Shown here: positions 6,302 to 14,739 of the stretch, piece by piece
Layout of the letters: each line of letters opens with the position of its first letter
Numbering within the stretch: position 1 is the first letter of the stretch
Assembly (NCBI GenBank): GCA_003501565.1
Contig: DNPC01000770.1
Location: forward strand, 927-24,082
Reading direction: 5' to 3'
DNA length: 23,156 bases
Source: Planctomycetaceae bacterium
Lineage (GTDB): Bacteria > Planctomycetota > Planctomycetia > Pirellulales > Pirellulaceae
Notes under the pieces: model-generated
What the model was told of the DNA's origin: nothing
Database searches by the model: none
Seen by the model: the letters and a program-made list of their open reading frames with translations, nothing else
Made by a program: the position numbers and the translations under genes

Positions 6302-7585
6302 ATGACAACAGCAATCAGCATCGAAGATCTCTCGAAGCAGTATCGCCTCGGGCAGGTCGGCACAGGAACGATCTCCCATGACCTGAATCGCTGGTGGGCC
6401 CGGGTCCGTGGGAAAGAGGATCCCTATTCCAAAGTCGGCCAGGTCAACAAACGCGACCAGGCCGCCGACGGTGAGTACGTTTGGGCGCTGCAGAACATCA
6501 ATCTCAGTGTCGAACAGGGCGAAGTTGTCGGCATCATAGGATCAAACGGAGCAGGCAAGAGCACCCTGCTCAAACTGATCTCTCGAATCACCTCGCCCAC
6601 TACCGGCACCATCAAAGCCAAAGGCAGAATTGCCTGCCTGCTGGAAGTTGGCACCGGCATGCATCCGGAGATGACCGCCCGAGAAAACATCTACATGAAC
6701 GGCGCGGTCCTCGGGATGCGCCGTCATGAAATCACCCGCAAACTGGACGACATCGTCGACTTCGCCGGATGCCGCATGTTTGTCGATACTCCCGTCAAAC
6801 GGTTCAGCAGCGGCATGAAAGTTCGTGTCGGCTTCGCCGTAGCGGCATTCCTTGAGCCTGAGATCCTCATCGTCGACGAAGTGCTGGCCGTCGGTGACGC
6901 AGAGTTCCAGCGTCGAGCGATTGGCAAGATGAAGGAAGTCTCCACAACTGGAGACCGCACGGTCCTGTTTGTCAGTCACAACATGGCATCCATTAGAAAA
7001 CTCTGCCCACGCAGCATTCACCTCGACGCGGGAACAGTCAAACGGACGGGGCCGTCTGACGAAATCATCTCTGCATACATAAATGATGGACTGACCAACG
7101 AACTCGACACACCAATTGCAAAGGACTCTCCGCGGACCGGCTCAGGTCGAGCCATGTTCACCCGCGTATGGATCGAGAACGAAGATGGAAACAAACTAAC
7201 GCACGTGACAAGCGGTGCCAACTTTACCATCGCGATCGAAGTCACCGCCCACGAACCAATTCCGGATATTGTACTCTCGATCGCGTTGCAAGACAGCTCG
7301 GACTCCTATGCATGGCTTGTACGCTCCAACTTTGATGGAGCAATCCTGGGTCTGAATCAGAAAACGATTCTCCGGTGTACGGTGGAAGACTTTAATCTCG
7401 CTCGTGGCGCATTCAGAGGCGTTCTCTTTATGTCAGAAAGAGACAACGAGATTCTCGACAGCCTCCCCAACGCTTTTACCCTCGACGTCGCTGTCGGAGA
7501 CTATTTCGGAACCGGCGCTCGGGGACTTCCCAATCATTGCAAAACACTCACGAGAGCAACATGGAAAAGCTCGTCACAAGCCTGA
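6302..7585 (+). CDS. wzt: Polysaccharide ABC transporter ATP-binding protein with C-terminal carbohydrate-recognition domain (Wzt-like)
   Basis: This is the ATPase that powers the preceding permease. From ATG 6302 it has 427 residues. The nucleotide-binding domain contains Walker A GSNGAGKST (80-88), ABC signature FSSGMKVR (168-175), Walker B ILIVDEVLAVGD (188-199) and switch His226 in SHN. Residues about 275-427 form an extra beta-rich domain of the Wzt C-terminal type. In characterised O-antigen systems that domain binds the chain's modified non-reducing end and gives substrate specificity. The long insert between strand 1 and Walker A (about 20-60) is common in this subfamily. The frame is open further upstream to 6122, but that part overlaps the permease gene and reads as noise. 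The 3' end overlaps the next gene by 25 bases, which suggests translational coupling to a methyltransferase and fits recognition of a methylated end. Confidence 0.93.
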   Translation: MTTAISIEDLSKQYRLGQVGTGTISHDLNRWWARVRGKEDPYSKVGQVNKRDQAADGEYVWALQNINLSVEQGEVVGIIGSNGAGKSTLLKLISRITSPTTGTIKAKGRIACLLEVGTGMHPEMTARENIYMNGAVLGMRRHEITRKLDDIVDFAGCRMFVDTPVKRFSSGMKVRVGFAVAAFLEPEILIVDEVLAVGDAEFQRRAIGKMKEVSTTGDRTVLFVSHNMASIRKLCPRSIHLDAGTVKRTGPSDEIISAYINDGLTNELDTPIAKDSPRTGSGRAMFTRVWIENEDGNKLTHVTSGANFTIAIEVTAHEPIPDIVLSIALQDSSDSYAWLVRSNFDGAILGLNQKTILRCTVEDFNLARGAFRGVLFMSERDNEILDSLPNAFTLDVAVGDYFGTGARGLPNHCKTLTRATWKSSSQA

Positions 7586-8388
7586 TTCTGAACCTCGGAA
7601 GAACACGCCTTCTCGACTCCACCCGTGTCTTCGAGCGACTTGGGGCTTCACTCAACATCGATCACCTTCCCTACGCATACAATCAGCGGGGCATTTTGAA
7701 ATGGAGGTCACTGGAACACTCCGGGGAACGTTATTTTCTTGAACGCATCTTGCCGCATGTGCTGGATGAGGCCCCGATTATCTTTGACGTGGGCGCAAAC
7801 TGCGGAGACTACACAGATGAACTCGCGAAGCTCTTCTGCACAGCTAAGATCCATTGCTTTGAGCCGAATCCAGAAATGACGAAAGCAATAAGATCAAGGC
7901 TCGGCGATTCCGTCACCATTGCGGAAGTCGCACTATCTTCTGAGGAAGGCACGCTAAACCTTTACACGCCAACCGAGACAGACGCTCCATCCCATGGGTC
8001 TCTCTATGGCGGCGTCCTGGAGAACTTACACGGTTATGCCAAAGTTGCGACAACAGAAGTGATGACCACAACGCTCGACCAGTATTGTGAAGCACAAGAG
8101 ATCAAAAAGATCGACTTCTTAAAAGTTGACACTGAAGGAGCAGAGAGAGACGTTCTCGTCGGGGCGAAACGCCTGATCGCCTCGGACGGATTGCCTCTCA
8201 TTCAGTTTGAGTTCAACGAAATGAACGTTGAGTCAAGGGTCTTTCTGAAGGACTTTTTCCAACTCCTGCCACAGCACCGTTTCTACCGACTCGATACCCA
8301 AGGACTCCTCCCTATCAAATATTCACCGCGAGAGGAAATTTTTCAGTTTCAGAACATCATCGCCTCGACAGCGCCTTTACCAGATTGA
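7561..8388 (+). CDS. FkbM-family SAM-dependent methyltransferase (first of three)
   Basis: This is probably a sugar O-methyltransferase using S-adenosylmethionine. From ATG 7561 it has 275 residues. SAM motif I is FDVGANCGDYT (75-85), the acidic loop is FEPNP (100-104), and the family's hallmark DFLKVDTEGAE is at 185-195. A TTG at 7537 would add eight residues; the ATG preceded by CGAGAG is more likely. It overlaps the Wzt-like gene by 25 bases, the only substantial overlap in the exporter region. That points to a tight link between methylation and export, for example capping of the chain end recognised by the Wzt C-domain. This link is an inference. The family fold is clear, but the acceptor sugar and hydroxyl cannot be read from sequence. 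Confidence 0.88.
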   Translation: MEKLVTSLILNLGRTRLLDSTRVFERLGASLNIDHLPYAYNQRGILKWRSLEHSGERYFLERILPHVLDEAPIIFDVGANCGDYTDELAKLFCTAKIHCFEPNPEMTKAIRSRLGDSVTIAEVALSSEEGTLNLYTPTETDAPSHGSLYGGVLENLHGYAKVATTEVMTTTLDQYCEAQEIKKIDFLKVDTEGAERDVLVGAKRLIASDGLPLIQFEFNEMNVESRVFLKDFFQLLPQHRFYRLDTQGLLPIKYSPREEIFQFQNIIASTAPLPD

Positions 8389-8466
8389 AGTGGCGATCTC
8401 GAGATTCCCCTGACTTGAATACCGTCCTCCAACAGCCAATGCTCAACGACGAATCGCCCCGAGAAG

Positions 8467-9387
8467 ATGCGTGACTGTCCACCCATTCTTTTGCTGGTAT
8501 TCAACAGGCCAGACCTAACCGCCACGACCTTTGAAAGCATCAGGCAGGCACGCCCGCAACAACTCTTCATTGCGGCCGACGGTCCCCGAATTGGACGAAA
8601 CAACGAAAGAGAGTTATGTGAGGCAACGCGAAGAGTCGCCAGCGACGTCGACTGGCCATGTGAAGTACGCACACTCTTTCGCGAGGCAAATCTGGGCTGC
8701 GAGATTGCCGTGAGCGAAGCCATCTCGTGGTTCTTCGGTCAAGTCGACTCTGGAATTATTCTTGAAGACGACTGTGTAGCTCATTCTTCGTTCTTTGCAT
8801 TCTGCTACGACCTTCTGCGGAGATACGAGAGTGATGACAGAGTGATGGGCATCACAGGCAACAACTTCCAGGCTGGACACCATCGCGGCAACGCTGATTA
8901 CTATTTCTCCAAATATCTGCACTGCTGGGGCTGGGCAACATGGAAGCGGGCCTGGGCTCACTATGACCACGAGATGTCCACCAAGGACATCAAGGAGGTT
9001 GCGAGAAGTTACGCAGCAGAACCTACCGAAGCAGAAGTCTGGCAAAAGAAGTTCTTATCGGCAAAGCATATGGAACTGAACAGTTGGGCCACACGATGGA
9101 TGTACAGTATCTGGTCAAGGAACGGTCTCGTAGCAACGCCACAGAAGAATCTTGTCTCAAACATTGGATTTGACGACCGGGCCACGCACACCAAGAGCGG
9201 CTCTTCAACCGCAGCCGAAGCTTTGAAAGTGAACAGGCACCCCAGAACCGTCAGGAGGGACTCGTCCGGTGACGTCTTTGTCGCGAGAAACCACTTCAGA
9301 ATCTTCATCCCGACACCTGCACAACGCGTCACAATGTTCTTAGGTTCGATTCGCAGGGCCATTTGGCAGTCTAGCAATGGGTCATAA
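8467..9387 (+). CDS. HlpA-like GT-A glycosyltransferase
   Basis: This 306-residue protein belongs to the group often annotated as hemolytic protein HlpA-like or nucleotide-diphospho-sugar transferase. It opens with PPILLLVFNRPDLT (5-18) and has FIAADGPR (34-41) in the nucleotide-sugar pocket. The metal-binding acidic motif is IILEDDCV (97-104) and the C-terminal half carries CWGWATWKRAW (153-163), characteristic of this family. It is expected to be cytoplasmic or membrane-associated and to add one residue to the growing glycan. The name HlpA is historical and does not imply hemolysis here. Donor and linkage are unknown. It sits between two FkbM methyltransferases, with a 78-base gap upstream that shows nothing distinctive. 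Confidence 0.82.
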   Translation: MRDCPPILLLVFNRPDLTATTFESIRQARPQQLFIAADGPRIGRNNERELCEATRRVASDVDWPCEVRTLFREANLGCEIAVSEAISWFFGQVDSGIILEDDCVAHSSFFAFCYDLLRRYESDDRVMGITGNNFQAGHHRGNADYYFSKYLHCWGWATWKRAWAHYDHEMSTKDIKEVARSYAAEPTEAEVWQKKFLSAKHMELNSWATRWMYSIWSRNGLVATPQKNLVSNIGFDDRATHTKSGSSTAAEALKVNRHPRTVRRDSSGDVFVARNHFRIFIPTPAQRVTMFLGSIRRAIWQSSNGS

Positions 9388-9425
9388 GCCGTTCGCAAAC
9401 AGCAATCGCCCAGACGGGGTATCAA

Positions 9426-10223
9426 ATGTCCATTATTAGCAGACTATTGCGACGCACAACAAGCAGACCGCCGGAGAGCCAATTGGATGCCGACCTGCGA
9501 GGCATCAAACAGCTACCACGATACACCCGCACGGCAATAAGGCTCCCGAGTGGAATGATGACGGTCGCAGACGGCTTGTCATTCTATTACAGTTATCGCG
9601 AAATATTCCGCGATCAAGTCTATGAGTTCCCGAGGGATTCTGAGGCACCGACAATCCTTGACTGTGGGGCGAACGTTGGACTCGCGACGCTCTACTTCAA
9701 GCTGAACTATCCGGACTCGGTTGTAACGGCTGTCGAAGCCGACCCCGGTCTGTTTGAGATCCTCTCGGAGAATGTCCGGACACAGTCGCTAAGCCAGGTG
9801 AGACTGCTCAACCGGGCAGTGTGGTCATCCCGGACAACACTTCAGTTCGGATCTGAAGGAGCAGATGCGGGGCGTATTGATGCAGCCGGTGCGACAACCC
9901 TCCCAAAACTTTCCGTCGACACGGTGCCGCTCGATGAACTGATCGACGGCTCCGTCGACTTGCTGAAGATGGACATCGAAGGAGCCGAGGTCGAGACACT
10001 CTGCCAATCCCGGAAGCTATCTCAGGTTAAACGCATCTTCGTGGAATATCATTCGTTCGTTGACCGCCCCCAGCGGCTGGATGAACTCCTCAGGCAGCTA
10101 ACGACGTGTGGCTTCCGCTACTCCATCAAGCCTCAGCTCACTGCCAACCGGCCATTCATGAAACAGAAAAACTACCTTGGAATGGACATGACTCTCAATG
10201 TTTACGCATGGCGTGAGAAATAG
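9426..10223 (+). CDS. FkbM-family SAM-dependent methyltransferase (second of three)
   Basis: This 265-residue protein has SAM motif I ILDCGANVGLAT (77-88), the acidic AVEAD (102-106) that should bind the ribose hydroxyls, and the family motif LLKMDIEGAE (179-188). It ends with the usual short beta strands (MDMTLNVYAW). It is only distantly similar to the other two FkbM proteins here, as seen in the different sequence around every motif, so the three probably act on different positions or sugars. The N-terminal 70 residues contain LPSGMMTVADGLSFYYSYREIF, a typical FkbM lead-in. Predicted role: O-methylation of a sugar in the glycan. No substrate can be named. Confidence 0.88.
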   Translation: MSIISRLLRRTTSRPPESQLDADLRGIKQLPRYTRTAIRLPSGMMTVADGLSFYYSYREIFRDQVYEFPRDSEAPTILDCGANVGLATLYFKLNYPDSVVTAVEADPGLFEILSENVRTQSLSQVRLLNRAVWSSRTTLQFGSEGADAGRIDAAGATTLPKLSVDTVPLDELIDGSVDLLKMDIEGAEVETLCQSRKLSQVKRIFVEYHSFVDRPQRLDELLRQLTTCGFRYSIKPQLTANRPFMKQKNYLGMDMTLNVYAWREK

Positions 10224-10288
10224 GACCCGACGCCCCATCCAAATCAACGTAGCGCGGTAGCGTTACCGGACTCTGAAATCAGCAACAC

Positions 10289-11542
10289 GTGAAAGTCAAA
10301 CTAGTAACAACCAATATTGGAGGTGGAGCGGGCAGAGCTGCCTATCGACTTCATGATGGCCTAAGAGCTATTGACGTTGACTCCACTGTGCTTGTGAAGA
10401 AGGGGGGCAATTCTGACAAGGGTGTCATACAACTGGAACGCCCCACAAAAACAAGAATTCGCAGATTGCAGGAGCGATTGACGAGAGCCGTTCAGAGATA
10501 CTCAAGTCCACAGGTTGCGTTCGGGAAAAACTGCCAGACATTCAGCTCTCCCAACGCCCTATGGAATGAGTCATGGAAGCATACGTTGGGAGACGCCGAC
10601 GTGATCAATCTACACTGGATCTCGTGGTTCATCGACATTCCGAGTTTCGCGCAGTTATCCCACACCACGCCGGTCGTCTGGACACTGCATGACATGAACG
10701 CATTCACCGGAGGCTGCCATTACAATGGCACCTGCGAGCGTTTCCAGCAAGCGTGTGGTTCGTGCCCGGAGTTGACGCCAAACGGTCCGCGTGACATGTC
10801 TGCGGACAGTTTTGAGGTCAAATGCAAGGCCTATGCGAAGTTCAAGGGCAATCTCACGATTGTCACTCCCAGCAGATGGCTGGGAGAGTGTGTTGAACGC
10901 AGTGCGCTTCTCGGGGACTGTCACCGGCACGTCATACCATACGGTATAGACACTGAGACATTCCGCCCAGTCTCTGGACTTCGCGACGCCCTCGGTATCC
11001 CGCCAGAGTCGAAAGTCGCACTGTTCATTGCCAACGGCATCGGCACATACCGTAAAGGGGGCGATCTTTTCCAGGCAGCACTCGGCATGCTGGACGTCCC
11101 TAATCTGCATGTCGTCGTTGCGGGTCATGGAAAGTTCAGTGAGCCAATTGAGAATGCCACGGTTCACTACCTCGGAGACGTCTCATCAAGTTCGTTACTG
11201 GCTGCTGTCTATTCGACGGCAGACTTCACCGTGATACCTTCGCGGCAAGACAATTTGCCGAACACCGTCATCGAGTCTATTGCCTGCGGCACGCCTGTGG
11301 TCGCATTTGATGTCGGCGGACTCCCTGACATGGTTCGCCCAGGACTGACGGGCTGGCTCGCCGAGGATCTGTCAGCAGAATCGCTGGCAACAGCAATTTC
11401 TTCCGCAATTGAGCTACCGCAGGGCAGGTACCAGCAGCAATGTCGCGATGTGGCGATTGCCGAGTACCCACTCGAATTGCAGGCCCAGCGTTACAAAGAG
11501 TTGTTTTCCAACCTCATCCATGACCACAGACCACAGGGCTGA
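10289..11542 (+). CDS. GT4-family glycosyltransferase with a four-cysteine motif (WcaC-like subgroup)
   Basis: This is a 417-residue GT-B glycosyltransferase that starts with GTG. The N-terminal Gly-rich loop NIGGGAGRAAYRL (9-21) and the acceptor-domain motif VWTLHDMNAFTGGCHY (130-145) lead into a cysteine cluster, Cys143-X5-Cys149-X6-Cys156-X2-Cys159. This arrangement is characteristic of one GT4 subgroup that includes colanic acid WcaC-like enzymes. The donor domain has IPYGIDTETF (216-225), GTYRKGGDLF (252-261), and SRQDNLPNTVIESIACGTPVVAFDVGG across 318-344. In that stretch the usual E-x7-E is D321-x7-E329. The spacing of the four Cys could hold a metal ion or disulfides; this is inference. 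Donor and linkage are unknown. Confidence 0.88.
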   Translation: MKVKLVTTNIGGGAGRAAYRLHDGLRAIDVDSTVLVKKGGNSDKGVIQLERPTKTRIRRLQERLTRAVQRYSSPQVAFGKNCQTFSSPNALWNESWKHTLGDADVINLHWISWFIDIPSFAQLSHTTPVVWTLHDMNAFTGGCHYNGTCERFQQACGSCPELTPNGPRDMSADSFEVKCKAYAKFKGNLTIVTPSRWLGECVERSALLGDCHRHVIPYGIDTETFRPVSGLRDALGIPPESKVALFIANGIGTYRKGGDLFQAALGMLDVPNLHVVVAGHGKFSEPIENATVHYLGDVSSSSLLAAVYSTADFTVIPSRQDNLPNTVIESIACGTPVVAFDVGGLPDMVRPGLTGWLAEDLSAESLATAISSAIELPQGRYQQQCRDVAIAEYPLELQAQRYKELFSNLIHDHRPQG

Positions 11543-11553
11543 CTCGTACACTG

Positions 11554-12465
11554 ATGAACATCATTCACCTGATTAACACGTTTCATCCGCGTGAAGGCAG
11601 TGACCTCGTAAGGGCTCTGCCGGTGACAATCGCCTCGATGCTCAGAGCCAGGCAGGAAGCTGAAGCCGCGGGGATCAGTGTTGAACTTCGTGCAGCCGCA
11701 TTTGAGCATGAGCTGGATACTGTGCCGGATGGCTTTGTCGCCACTGATCCACTGATGCGAGATTGTCGCAGCGTCCCGGAATTGGAGTCCTTCCCTCCGC
11801 TGCCATTTCATCGGGATCTGCTCGAACGACTCACCGCCTCAACCGACGGCGAGGACCTGCTGGTCTACACCAACAGTGACATTGGTGTTCAGCCACACTT
11901 CTACCAGCACATCAAAGAGGTGGCGAGCCACGGGCACGATGCCTTCACCATCAATCGAAGGACGATCGCCAACCACTACACAGGACCAGACGACCTCGAA
12001 GCGATGTACACAGACAAAGGGGAACCGCACCCCGGAGCTGATTGCTTTGTCCTTCGTCGCCATGTCACAGATGCATTTGCGCTATGCGACGTGATCGTGG
12101 GCGTCTCGATGTTTGACAAGATGTTGTTATGGAACATGGCTGCCTACAGCAAACACTTTCGCATGTTTCCAGATCGCCTTCTCACGTTTCATATTGGAAA
12201 CGACATGGCGTGGAAATCACCAACAACACGTCCCCTGAGAAGTCACAATCGGCGAGAACTGTCACAAATGCTGGCAACGATCGATGAATCTATCGGTGGA
12301 ATCGCAAAAGGTCAGATGCTCTGGAGCATGCTGGGCACACCCGTTCGTTCCGACCACGCCACCAACATGTTCGAATTGTTAGATTTCAAACCGCGCAGGC
12401 TGACCACGATGGCCCGAATCAAGCGGGAGCTTAAGCGAGTGTTCGGAACTGGAGCCTCAAACTGA
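11554..12465 (+). CDS. Putative GT-A-type glycosyltransferase (unassigned family)
   Basis: I do not recognise a named family for this 303-residue protein. A glycosyltransferase fold is suggested by an N-terminal strand with a His-rich start (MNIIHLINTFHP), a middle hydrophobic strand running into an acidic motif (LLVYTNSDIGV, 102-112) that resembles the metal-binding DxD of GT-A enzymes, and GADCFVLRR (161-169) where GT-A enzymes present the acceptor loop. No signal peptide or membrane helix is evident, and the C-terminus is basic (RIKRELKRVF). It begins 11 bases after the preceding GT4 gene and is surrounded by sugar-transfer and methylation genes, so a role in the same glycan is likely. The context argument is stronger than the motif argument. 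Confidence 0.65.
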   Translation: MNIIHLINTFHPREGSDLVRALPVTIASMLRARQEAEAAGISVELRAAAFEHELDTVPDGFVATDPLMRDCRSVPELESFPPLPFHRDLLERLTASTDGEDLLVYTNSDIGVQPHFYQHIKEVASHGHDAFTINRRTIANHYTGPDDLEAMYTDKGEPHPGADCFVLRRHVTDAFALCDVIVGVSMFDKMLLWNMAAYSKHFRMFPDRLLTFHIGNDMAWKSPTTRPLRSHNRRELSQMLATIDESIGGIAKGQMLWSMLGTPVRSDHATNMFELLDFKPRRLTTMARIKRELKRVFGTGASN

Positions 12466-12520
12466 CACATCGCAAACGGGACACGAAACCAAACTTCAGA
12501 TTGACCACAGAATTATCAAC

Positions 12521-13501
12521 ATGCAACGTACTACACCACGACTCTCAACACTCGCCCGCGACCTTGGGCTAACTTGTTATGATGTGGGTGCTCGAGGCGG
12601 AATCGTCCCGGAGGTGGCCGATGCGAAGGAGTTGTTCCACGCAGTAGGCTTCGAACCAGACGAGTCAGAATGCAATCGCCTCAATGAATCTAAGGATTCG
12701 CAATTCCACTCCCTAAAATTTATTCCTGAGGCACTCGGCCCGGAAACCGCGACTCGCACTCTATTCCACACGCGTCATCCCGGCTCATCTACTCTCCTCG
12801 CCCCAGACCCTGCTATCGGAGAACGCTTTGGGCGTCCCGAGTACTTCGATGTCGTGGATCGGTCAGAAGTGTCGGTATCCCCGCTCGACCATGTCTGCAC
12901 ACAGTACGAACTACAGTTGCCGCATTACCTGAAGGTCGATGTGGAAGGAGGGGAACTTGACGTTTTAAGAGGCGCAACAGCTACCCTACAGCAATCGGTC
13001 ATTGCTGTCAGACTGGAAGTGTGCTTCTTCCCAATGAGAGAGAATCATCCACTAGCGTGGGACCTCATGTCTTACCTTCAGGGATTCGCGTTCAGTCCTG
13101 TGGAGCTTATCAAACAGGTATCCTGGCGAAGCGAATCGAGGCTGCCATTCCCGGCAGCGGACAAAGGGGAATTCCCGATGTCCAAGGGGGTGCTCGCTCA
13201 TGGGGATGTGCTGTTCTTCAAGAATGAGTCATGGTTCCTCAGCCTTCCGACAGAATCACGCTCGAACCTTGGTCTGACAGCTGTCATCCTTTCCTCCGTC
13301 CTCGGCCATATAGACTATGCAATGAGGCTGATCCGCCTGCTGAATCTGGAAGAATTCTGTCGCGTGCAGCACGGAATTGATATTTGTGAGGAACTCAAGG
13401 AACTCTCGCGCCAGATGCACACAGGAATGATCACCACAGAACCGACCCCCGGAATGTTCTCGAGGCTGAAGAACAAGTTTGGCTCTCGGGATTCCACATG
13501 A
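12521..13501 (+). CDS. FkbM-family SAM-dependent methyltransferase (third of three), with C-terminal extension
   Basis: This 326-residue protein has a methyltransferase domain in its first half: CYDVGARGG (19-27) as SAM motif I, with Arg replacing the usual Asn, then GFEPD (43-47) and HYLKVDVEGGELDVL (135-149) as the family motif. After it come about 110-150 residues without the usual FkbM end, rich in Leu, Glu and Arg and with little similarity to the other two copies. This could be a helical interaction or acceptor-binding region. The stop codon overlaps the next start (ATGA, 13498-13501), so it is translationally coupled to a GT4 enzyme. The predicted role is sugar O-methylation. Confidence 0.82.
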   Translation: MQRTTPRLSTLARDLGLTCYDVGARGGIVPEVADAKELFHAVGFEPDESECNRLNESKDSQFHSLKFIPEALGPETATRTLFHTRHPGSSTLLAPDPAIGERFGRPEYFDVVDRSEVSVSPLDHVCTQYELQLPHYLKVDVEGGELDVLRGATATLQQSVIAVRLEVCFFPMRENHPLAWDLMSYLQGFAFSPVELIKQVSWRSESRLPFPAADKGEFPMSKGVLAHGDVLFFKNESWFLSLPTESRSNLGLTAVILSSVLGHIDYAMRLIRLLNLEEFCRVQHGIDICEELKELSRQMHTGMITTEPTPGMFSRLKNKFGSRDST

Positions 13502-14697
13502 GTGTACACCCCGAAAGAAAACGAGTCCTGTTCCTCGAGACCGGACGACATGGTGGAGGCTCATTTCATAGTCTGCACCAAACCATCTGCGCCCTCGACA
13601 AAGCTCGCATCGAGCCCATTGTGTTCTTCACGGCCGACACCTACCACACCGAACGGTATCGTGAAAGCGGCATTGAATGTCACGTCATCGATGACCACTA
13701 CTACCCTGAGGACTTCAGCACTGCACGCACCAATCGACTCCTGAAGTGGCGTAAACGGATTTTCCTGAGGTGGGACCGACTGACAATCCCCTTCCTTCGG
13801 TGTCTCCATGCCAGGGCCATCAGGCAGATGGCCAGCAAACTCAGAGGTCGCCCCGTCGACATTGTCCACCTCAATAACACCCCATATCGAAATCTCTTTG
13901 GTGCGTTCCTTGCTGAACGCCTCAAAGCAGTATGCACTTCGCATGTTCGATCGACGAACAGCGGGGAATTCAACGCCCAAATGGCAGAGTACTGTAGAAA
14001 GCACATCAAGCTTTACGTCACGATTGCAAGAGAAACTCAGGACTACTGGGTGTCAAAGGGCTTGCCGGAAGATCAAATGGAACTGATCTATAACGGCATT
14101 GAAGAGCAGCCAGTCAGTAAGATTGACCTACACAAAGAGTTTAACCTGCCGTCATCTGCCAGTCATATCATCTGCGCCGTCGGGATGCTCATCGCAATTA
14201 AGGGGCATGCATTCCTCCTGGAGGCCTTCAGCAAGTGCACCCGTCTTGAACACGCGGCCCTCATCATTGTGGGCCAGGGCCCCCTTGAAGAAGAATTGAA
14301 ACAGCGGTGCCGGCAGCTTGGTATTGCAGACCGAGTGCGACTGACCGGTCATCGCCCTGACGCCCGCAGCATTATCGCTTCGTCGGATCTGCATGTCCTG
14401 CCTTCCACGAAGGAACCGTTTGGGCGAGTCATCGTCGAGTCTGCTCAGGCTGGGGTAGCCACTATCGCGACCGCTGAGGGTGGCCCGGCTGAGATTATCG
14501 CAGACGGGATAGACGGGCTGCTTGTCAAATACGGTGATGCAGACTCCCTTGCCAGAGCAATTGATGAGCTAATCAATAGTCCGACCCGGCTGGCTCAGCT
14601 TTCCAATGCGGCACTCCAAAGGATCCCGCCGCGATACACCGTGGAAAGAAACGCCGAAGAGTTCTGGAGTGCACTTAAGTCAACGCTGGCTCAATAG
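13498..14697 (+). CDS. GT4-family glycosyltransferase
   Basis: This is a 399-residue GT-B retaining glycosyltransferase. The N-terminal domain begins with RVLFLETGRHGGGSFHSL (9-26), containing the Gly-rich acceptor loop. The C-terminal donor domain shows LIYNGIE (196-202), GMLIAIKGHAFL (229-240), IIVGQGPLEEEL (256-267) and the catalytic-site motif EPFGRVIVE (306-314), a perfect E-x7-E. The last of these is followed by EGGPAEII, which binds the donor nucleotide phosphates. Its ATG overlaps the stop of the third FkbM gene by four bases, so the two are likely co-translated and may act on the same residue. Donor sugar and linkage cannot be deduced. Confidence 0.9.
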   Translation: MSVHPERKRVLFLETGRHGGGSFHSLHQTICALDKARIEPIVFFTADTYHTERYRESGIECHVIDDHYYPEDFSTARTNRLLKWRKRIFLRWDRLTIPFLRCLHARAIRQMASKLRGRPVDIVHLNNTPYRNLFGAFLAERLKAVCTSHVRSTNSGEFNAQMAEYCRKHIKLYVTIARETQDYWVSKGLPEDQMELIYNGIEEQPVSKIDLHKEFNLPSSASHIICAVGMLIAIKGHAFLLEAFSKCTRLEHAALIIVGQGPLEEELKQRCRQLGIADRVRLTGHRPDARSIIASSDLHVLPSTKEPFGRVIVESAQAGVATIATAEGGPAEIIADGIDGLLVKYGDADSLARAIDELINSPTRLAQLSNAALQRIPPRYTVERNAEEFWSALKSTLAQ

Positions 14698-14739
14698 TCG
14701 GTTTAGCAAGCATCGGTATCAATTCGTCGTATCCCACCT

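Noticed and set aside
10255..10268. Small hairpin CGGTA-GCGT-TACCG between the second FkbM gene and the GT4 gene
   Set aside because: The stem is only five base pairs with no T-tract, so it is not a credible terminator.
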